8,611 bases of DNA from Planctomycetota bacterium (lineage in GTDB: Bacteria > Planctomycetota > Planctomycetia > Isosphaerales > Isosphaeraceae): the NCBI GenBank assembly GCA_021778575.1, contig JAJYCH010000151.1:1-8611 (forward strand). The letters run 5' to 3'. Position 1 is the stretch's first letter; every line of letters begins with the position of its first letter. A program made the translations under genes and the position numbers. The notes beneath the pieces are model-generated. The model worked only from the letters and a program-made list of their open reading frames with translations. It made no database searches and was not told the origin of the DNA. This document shows positions 5,662-8,611 of the stretch, piece after piece.

Positions 5662-6723
5662 ATGCGACGAGTGATCGCGACTTTTCTGATCCTGTCGACA
5701 CTGGGCCTGGCGGCGATCGCCGGTCCGGCGGACGAGGTTCCCGCGCCTTTTCGACCATTCGAGCACATGATTGGCGGCTGGAAAGGCTCGGCGGTGCCGG
5801 CATCCAACCCTCGAAAGGGGTGGGCGGAATCGCACGGGTGGGCCTGGAAGTTCGAGAAAGGCAAACCGGTCGGCCTGAGCGTGACGTTCGAAGGCGGAAA
5901 GACCCTGACAAAAGCCGCGATCGGTTATGACGCGTCCGCCCAGAAATATCAGCTCACCGGAACCGACCCGCAAGGTAAGTCGGTTCCTTACCTGGGTTCG
6001 TTTTCGAACGACGGCAAGACGCTGACCTTCGACCGAGTTGACGCGACGCCCGAAGGTAAGGAACGGATCGTCATCCGTCCCAACAGCAACAAGATCCGCT
6101 ATACGTTCCAGCTCGATCGCCAGGAGCCGGGTGCCCCGCAGTACAAGAGCGTGGTGACGATTGGCCTGACGAAAGAAGGAGAGTCCTTCGCCGCCGGAAG
6201 CGGCGGGGCCGACCTTCCCAAGTGCATCATGACCGGCGGCGCGGCCGGGATGAGTGTCTCGTACCAGGGCAAGTCGTACCCGATCTGCTGCACCGGCTGT
6301 CGTGACGAGTTCAACGACAATCCCGCCAAGTACGCCAAGATCGCCGATCTTGCCGCGGCTTCCGCCCCCGCCAAGGGGAAAGGCGAAGCCAAGCCCGCCG
6401 CCAAGGGTAAAGATGACGGTTCATTCGATGGACTCTTCGACGAGACCAAGGAGAAGACGCCTCGAAGCATGCCCGCCACCAAGACCAAAGGGGCGGAACC
6501 GGCAAAGTCAGCCGAGGCTCCCTCGACCGATTCCAAAACCGCCAAACCGAAGAACGACGCCGAGACCAAGGCCGCGCGCGACCTCCAGATGGGCCAGAGC
6601 TTCGAGAAGGACGGAAAAAACACCATCGCCCTGACGCGCTACAAGAAGCTGATCAAGGATTATCCGGACACCGAAGCCGCCAAGACCGCCGCAGCTCGGG
6701 TCAAGGCCCTGGAAGCCAAGTAA
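5662..6723 (+). CDS. Secreted protein: lipocalin-like (DUF1579-like) domain, YHS metal-binding domain, Lys/Ala linker, TPR-like tail
   Basis: The 353-residue protein starts with a signal peptide (MRR, hydrophobic core 4-19, AIA cleavage site after residue 20), so it should act in the periplasm or outside the cell. Residues 28-178 are beta-rich and start with PFEHMIGGWKGS, which resembles DUF1579-type or lipocalin-like proteins. Residues 186-225 form a YHS-like domain: Cys188, then YQGKSYPICCTGC with Cys209, Cys210 and Cys213, then NPAKY. YHS domains usually bind metal ions such as copper. A low-complexity Lys/Ala/Pro segment (233-305) follows. The end (306-353) looks like one TPR-type helical pair (ARDLQMGQSFEKDGKNTIALTRYKKLIKDYPDT). 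ATG 5662 is chosen because AGGGAG (5648-5653) lies 8 nt upstream and the signal peptide begins there. The frame is open back to 5521. A role in metal handling or as an envelope scaffold is possible, but no exact function can be given. Confidence 0.8.
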   Translation: MRRVIATFLILSTLGLAAIAGPADEVPAPFRPFEHMIGGWKGSAVPASNPRKGWAESHGWAWKFEKGKPVGLSVTFEGGKTLTKAAIGYDASAQKYQLTGTDPQGKSVPYLGSFSNDGKTLTFDRVDATPEGKERIVIRPNSNKIRYTFQLDRQEPGAPQYKSVVTIGLTKEGESFAAGSGGADLPKCIMTGGAAGMSVSYQGKSYPICCTGCRDEFNDNPAKYAKIADLAAASAPAKGKGEAKPAAKGKDDGSFDGLFDETKEKTPRSMPATKTKGAEPAKSAEAPSTDSKTAKPKNDAETKAARDLQMGQSFEKDGKNTIALTRYKKLIKDYPDTEAAKTAAARVKALEAK

Positions 6724-6764
6724 AGAACAATCCGGAAATAACTTCCCGAACGGATAACGAAGGG

Positions 6765-6851
6765 TGGCAGGGGTTACGGGACGCAGTAACCCCGGTCTTT
6801 GACCCAAGAGATCTGGTGAATAGGGGTTACGGAATGCCATAGCCCCTGCCA
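6765..6851. repeat. Two diverged copies of a 24-bp palindrome inside a larger inverted repeat; possible bidirectional terminator
   Basis: Unit 1 (6770-6793) and unit 2 (6823-6846) share 19 of 24 positions. Each begins GGGGTTACGG and ends CCCC. Unit 1 folds as a perfect 8-bp stem (GGGGTTAC/GTAACCCC). Unit 2 folds with one G-T wobble. TGGCAGGGG at 6765-6773 is also the exact reverse complement of CCCCTGCCA at 6843-6851, so the whole block can fold as one long hairpin. It sits between convergent genes that stop at 6723 (+) and 6909 (-). The layout suits a dispersed REP/MITE-like repeat, a shared terminator, or both. Confidence 0.7.
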
Positions 6852-6908
6852 GCCAGACGCGGAGAAATCGCGAAGTGAATAGCGGCCTGTTCCTGAGACG
6901 TCACGGGA

Positions 6909-7700
6909 TCAAATCACGACTTCCGCCGCCGCTTCATCCTTGGCCCGAGGACTGATCCGGATATTCAGTCCGATGGCGGTGGTCGTGATCTCCCAGTCTT
7001 CCCGATCCCAGCCGACGATGATTCCCGACCCTTCGAGCCGGTCGAACATCTGCTCGACGTATGCGGGCACCCGATCCTCGAACTCCGTGACGAGATCGAG
7101 TTTACGGCCGATCAGATTGAACAGCCCACGGATCGTCGAGGGCCCCTTCTCGATGATTCGCTTCTGTCCCTCGGGCGACGCGGCATCCGGGCCTTCCAGC
7201 GTGAGCTGCATCGACTGAAACAGCATCCCGAGCTGGCTGAACCAGGAGTCGCCAAAGCCGAAGTATTCTTTGTGAACGATCAGGATCTCGCCATTCCGGA
7301 CGATCGCGGCCTGATAGACAACTTCGAGGTAATTCTCGCCGTAGTCGGTCTGGAACGCGATGTTCACGGCCTTGGCCAGATGCTGCAACGCGGCCTTGAC
7401 CCCAACTGTCTCGGGATCGACACCCAACCCCATATCGCGAAGCCCGCCCGCCTTCCGGGCAGTCACCGTTCCGCCGGTGGACGCGTCGGCCGCGATCGCG
7501 ACCCCCACGCCGAGGTCGCTGGAACCGACCGGGTTTGCGAACACCTCGGGTCCCGCCGGCATCGGCACGCCCAACCGTCTCGACGCTCCGGTTCGCGCCG
7601 GAACCGGTGGCGGATCTGGAACTTGAGGCGCTTCCTGGCTCGGCTTCATGCCAGGCTTGGTCGAAGCGGGCCGTTTCGGACCTCGGGGCGTCGGCGGCAT
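6909..7700 (-). CDS. Hypothetical soluble protein, co-directional with the tandem CsrA gene
   Basis: I do not recognise this 263-residue protein. The first 45 residues are rich in Pro, Arg and Lys and look disordered. A Gly/Ala/Val-rich segment follows (about 46-95). From about 98 to the end it looks like a folded alpha/beta domain, with blocks such as HLAKAVNIAFQTDYGENYLEVVYQ, LIVHKEYFGFGDSWFSQLGMLFQSM and GLFNLIGRKLDLVTEFEDRVPAYVEQMFDRLEGSG. There is no signal peptide, membrane helix or obvious catalytic motif. The start ATG (7698-7700) has GGAG 6 nt upstream (CTCC at 7707-7710 on +), which supports it. The gene lies 117 nt downstream of the CsrA-CsrA gene on the same strand and could share its transcript or be its target. 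Coding is supported by high-GC codon use and clean spacing. Function is unknown. Confidence 0.75.
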   Translation of the reverse strand: MPPTPRGPKRPASTKPGMKPSQEAPQVPDPPPVPARTGASRRLGVPMPAGPEVFANPVGSSDLGVGVAIAADASTGGTVTARKAGGLRDMGLGVDPETVGVKAALQHLAKAVNIAFQTDYGENYLEVVYQAAIVRNGEILIVHKEYFGFGDSWFSQLGMLFQSMQLTLEGPDAASPEGQKRIIEKGPSTIRGLFNLIGRKLDLVTEFEDRVPAYVEQMFDRLEGSGIIVGWDREDWEITTTAIGLNIRISPRAKDEAAAEVVI

Positions 7701-7733
7701 TGGTCGCTCCGGACGATAGGCGGTCGAGGCATG

Positions 7734-7747
7734 CCTTCAAAGGAAGG
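7734..7747 (-). other. Small hairpin in the leader of the hypothetical gene
   Basis: CCTTC (7734-7738) and GAAGG (7743-7747) are perfect reverse complements around a 4-nt loop, 34 nt upstream of the hypothetical protein's start on the minus strand. It is short; a regulatory role is only a possibility. Confidence 0.2.
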
Positions 7748-7790
7748 GGCGGGACCATCTTATCGTCTCGGCCGTCCGGATCGAAGGGCC

Positions 7791-7808
7791 TCGCCCATGA
7801 TCGGGCGA
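7791..7808 (-). terminator. Hairpin 10 nt after the tandem-CsrA stop codon
   Basis: TCGCCC (7791-7796) and GGGCGA (7803-7808) pair perfectly around a 6-nt loop. On the minus strand it begins about 10 nt after the TAA stop. It is GC-rich and has no U-tract. It could reduce read-through into the hypothetical gene or stabilise the mRNA. Confidence 0.35.
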
Positions 7809-7817
7809 CGAATTCAC

Positions 7818-8366
7818 TTAACCGCGATCCCCCTGGATGGCCTCGTAAACTTCGCGACGATGGACCGAGACGGTTCGAGGAGCGACGATCTTGATCTTCA
7901 CGGTGGTCGATCGGACCTCGACGACCGTCAGCTCGACCTCATCGCCAATCATGATCGACTGAAAAACGTTCCGGGTCAGGACGAGCCCTCCCTTCGCCTT
8001 CAACGGTCGATCCGTCGGCGGGGCCGGCGCGACTTCGGTCGGTTCCGGCCGGAGAAAGCGGTCGGATTGCGGGTTCGTCCGGATCTCGTCGTATACTTCG
8101 CGACGATGAACCGCGATCGTCCGAGGGGCCACGATCTTCAGCCGGGCCGTGCCCGACTTCAGTCCAACAACTTCAATCAGGACGTCATCCCCGACCATCA
8201 GCGACTCACCCAGGTGCCGGGTCAGGACCAATCCACCCAGCTTCTTGGGGATTGTCGCCTCGACAACGGGTTCAGAAACGGCAAGCCGATTGGCCAATCT
8301 CTGAGCCAGGATCGGCGGGCTCGAACTCGTGTCAGACAGTTCCGGAAAGCGAATTCTGCGCATCAT
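7818..8366 (-). CDS. Tandem CsrA: two fused carbon-storage-regulator RNA-binding domains
   Basis: The 182-residue protein contains two full CsrA domains. Residues 1-43 are an extra N-terminal stretch. Domain 1 is 44-95 (GGLVLTRHLGESLMVGD ... APRTIAVHRREVY). A Pro-rich linker (about 96-125) joins it to domain 2 at 126-177 (GGLVLTRNVFQSIMIGD ... APRTVSVHRREVY). The two are identical at 31 of 52 positions. CsrA normally works as a homodimer of about 60-residue chains that binds GGA motifs in mRNA leaders. The key RNA-contacting residues are kept in both copies: the LTR strand and the arginine of VHR (Arg88 and Arg170, equivalent to E. coli Arg44). One chain could therefore form an intramolecular pseudo-dimer with two RNA sites. 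Domain 2 has lost the usual Gly-Glu after the first strand (VFQS instead of the VGET type). Two adjacent ATGs are possible: AAGGAG lies 4 nt before the one at 8366 and 7 nt before the one at 8363, so translation may start one codon later. Confidence 0.93.
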   Translation of the reverse strand: MMRRIRFPELSDTSSSPPILAQRLANRLAVSEPVVEATIPKKLGGLVLTRHLGESLMVGDDVLIEVVGLKSGTARLKIVAPRTIAVHRREVYDEIRTNPQSDRFLRPEPTEVAPAPPTDRPLKAKGGLVLTRNVFQSIMIGDEVELTVVEVRSTTVKIKIVAPRTVSVHRREVYEAIQGDRG

Positions 8367-8584
8367 TGGGCTCCTTCCTCAAGGGTGCGAATCGCGTAAA
8401 TCTCTCTCCCCGATCAACCGGGTCGAGAATTCGAATCGAATCCGAACCGGGTGGTGCAAGTCATCTCGCCGAGCCATTTTCCCGGCGATCTCTCAACGGC
8501 AAACTTACGTGTCAAGTCTTCCTTGCGTGACAGCGAACGACCCGATCCCTCTCTGCAGAACCGAATGATTCCAGGATCGAAGTC
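8367..8584 (-). promoter_or_regulatory. Leader of the tandem CsrA gene, with GGA motifs over the ribosome binding site
   Basis: Read on the minus strand, this stretch ends in GAGGAAGGAG just before the csrA start codon. Two GGA triplets therefore overlap the ribosome binding site, and further GGA triplets lie upstream. AACCGGGT is directly repeated at 8416-8423 and 8445-8452. CCGG-TCG (8418-8425) can pair with CGA-CCGG (8443-8450) across one mismatch. CsrA proteins bind GGA in such leaders, so autoregulation is plausible. A TTGACA box lies on the minus strand at 8510-8515, but I see no good -10 partner. No gene is evident here on either strand. Confidence 0.35.
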
Positions 8585-8611
8585 ATGTCCTCGATGAATC
8601 GAGCCAAGATC
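8585..8611 (+). CDS. Possible start of a divergent gene (cut by window end)
   Basis: ATG at 8585 opens a frame (MSSMNRAKI) that runs off the window. AGGA at 8572-8575 lies 9 nt upstream, a reasonable ribosome binding site. Only nine codons are visible, so no product can be named and the call may be wrong. If real, it is divergent from the tandem CsrA gene and shares its upstream region. Confidence 0.25.

Noticed and set aside
6765..6851. CRISPR array
   Set aside because: Only two diverged palindromic units with one spacer, no array periodicity and no cas genes.
7272..8399. A 375-codon open frame on + running opposite the CsrA and hypothetical genes
   Set aside because: It is antisense to two well-supported minus-strand genes, has an arginine-rich shadow composition and shows no domain. 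High-GC DNA produces such frames.
8487..8515. Minus-strand promoter with TTGACA at 8510-8515
   Set aside because: At the right spacing the -10 position reads GAGATC, a poor match, so I do not call a promoter.

Overview
The window looks like chromosomal DNA from a high-GC planctomycete, most likely of the Isosphaeraceae type. This is inferred from GC-rich codon use, the SUF-gene content, an Xre/S24 regulator of a style I associate with that group, and a secreted YHS-domain protein. No species can be named from sequence alone. I see no rRNA, tRNA, CRISPR array, insertion sequence or phage gene.

Bases 1-2859 hold the 3' part of a SUF iron-sulfur assembly cluster, all on +. In order: the C-terminal end of SufD, a two-domain rhodanese (SseA-type sulfurtransferase), SufE starting at TTG 1567, a small Rieske ferredoxin, and SufT (DUF59/MIP18). 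The cysteine desulfurase SufS and the SufB/SufC genes are not in view and may lie upstream or elsewhere. SufE and the rhodanese are both persulfide carriers, SufD belongs to the scaffold, SufT is a maturation/transfer factor, and the Rieske protein is a likely client or electron carrier. A perfect 8-bp hairpin sits on the sufT stop codon.

Bases 2860-3193 are non-coding. They carry two further hairpins, a good sigma70-type promoter (TTGACA-17-TATCAC) and repeated CGGGAA/TTCCCG motifs that could be an operator. Bases 3194-5520 encode two regulators on +. The first is an Xre helix-turn-helix protein with an S24/LexA-like domain whose expected catalytic lysine appears to be arginine. The second is a PAS-AAA+-Fis protein built like an NtrC-family activator, but it lacks the GAFTGA loop, a Walker B acidic residue and one arginine finger.

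Bases 5521-6723 contain a promoter and a secreted protein with an unusual chain of domains: a lipocalin-like (DUF1579-like) domain, a YHS metal-binding domain, a Lys/Ala/Pro-rich linker and a TPR-like helical end. The convergent gap that follows (6724-6908) contains two diverged copies of a 24-bp palindrome nested in a larger inverted repeat. It may be a dispersed repeat, a bidirectional terminator, or both.

Bases 6909-8366 form a two-gene unit on -. The upstream gene encodes two complete CsrA domains in one chain, 31 of 52 residues identical, which predicts a covalently linked CsrA pseudo-dimer. The downstream gene encodes an unrecognised 263-residue soluble protein. Bases 8367-8611 are the csrA leader and possibly the first codons of a divergent + gene that runs off the end.

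The most unusual points are the fused CsrA pair, the degenerate enhancer-binding-type regulator, the palindromic repeat at 6765-6851, and a recurring pattern of hairpins without U-tracts just after stop codons.
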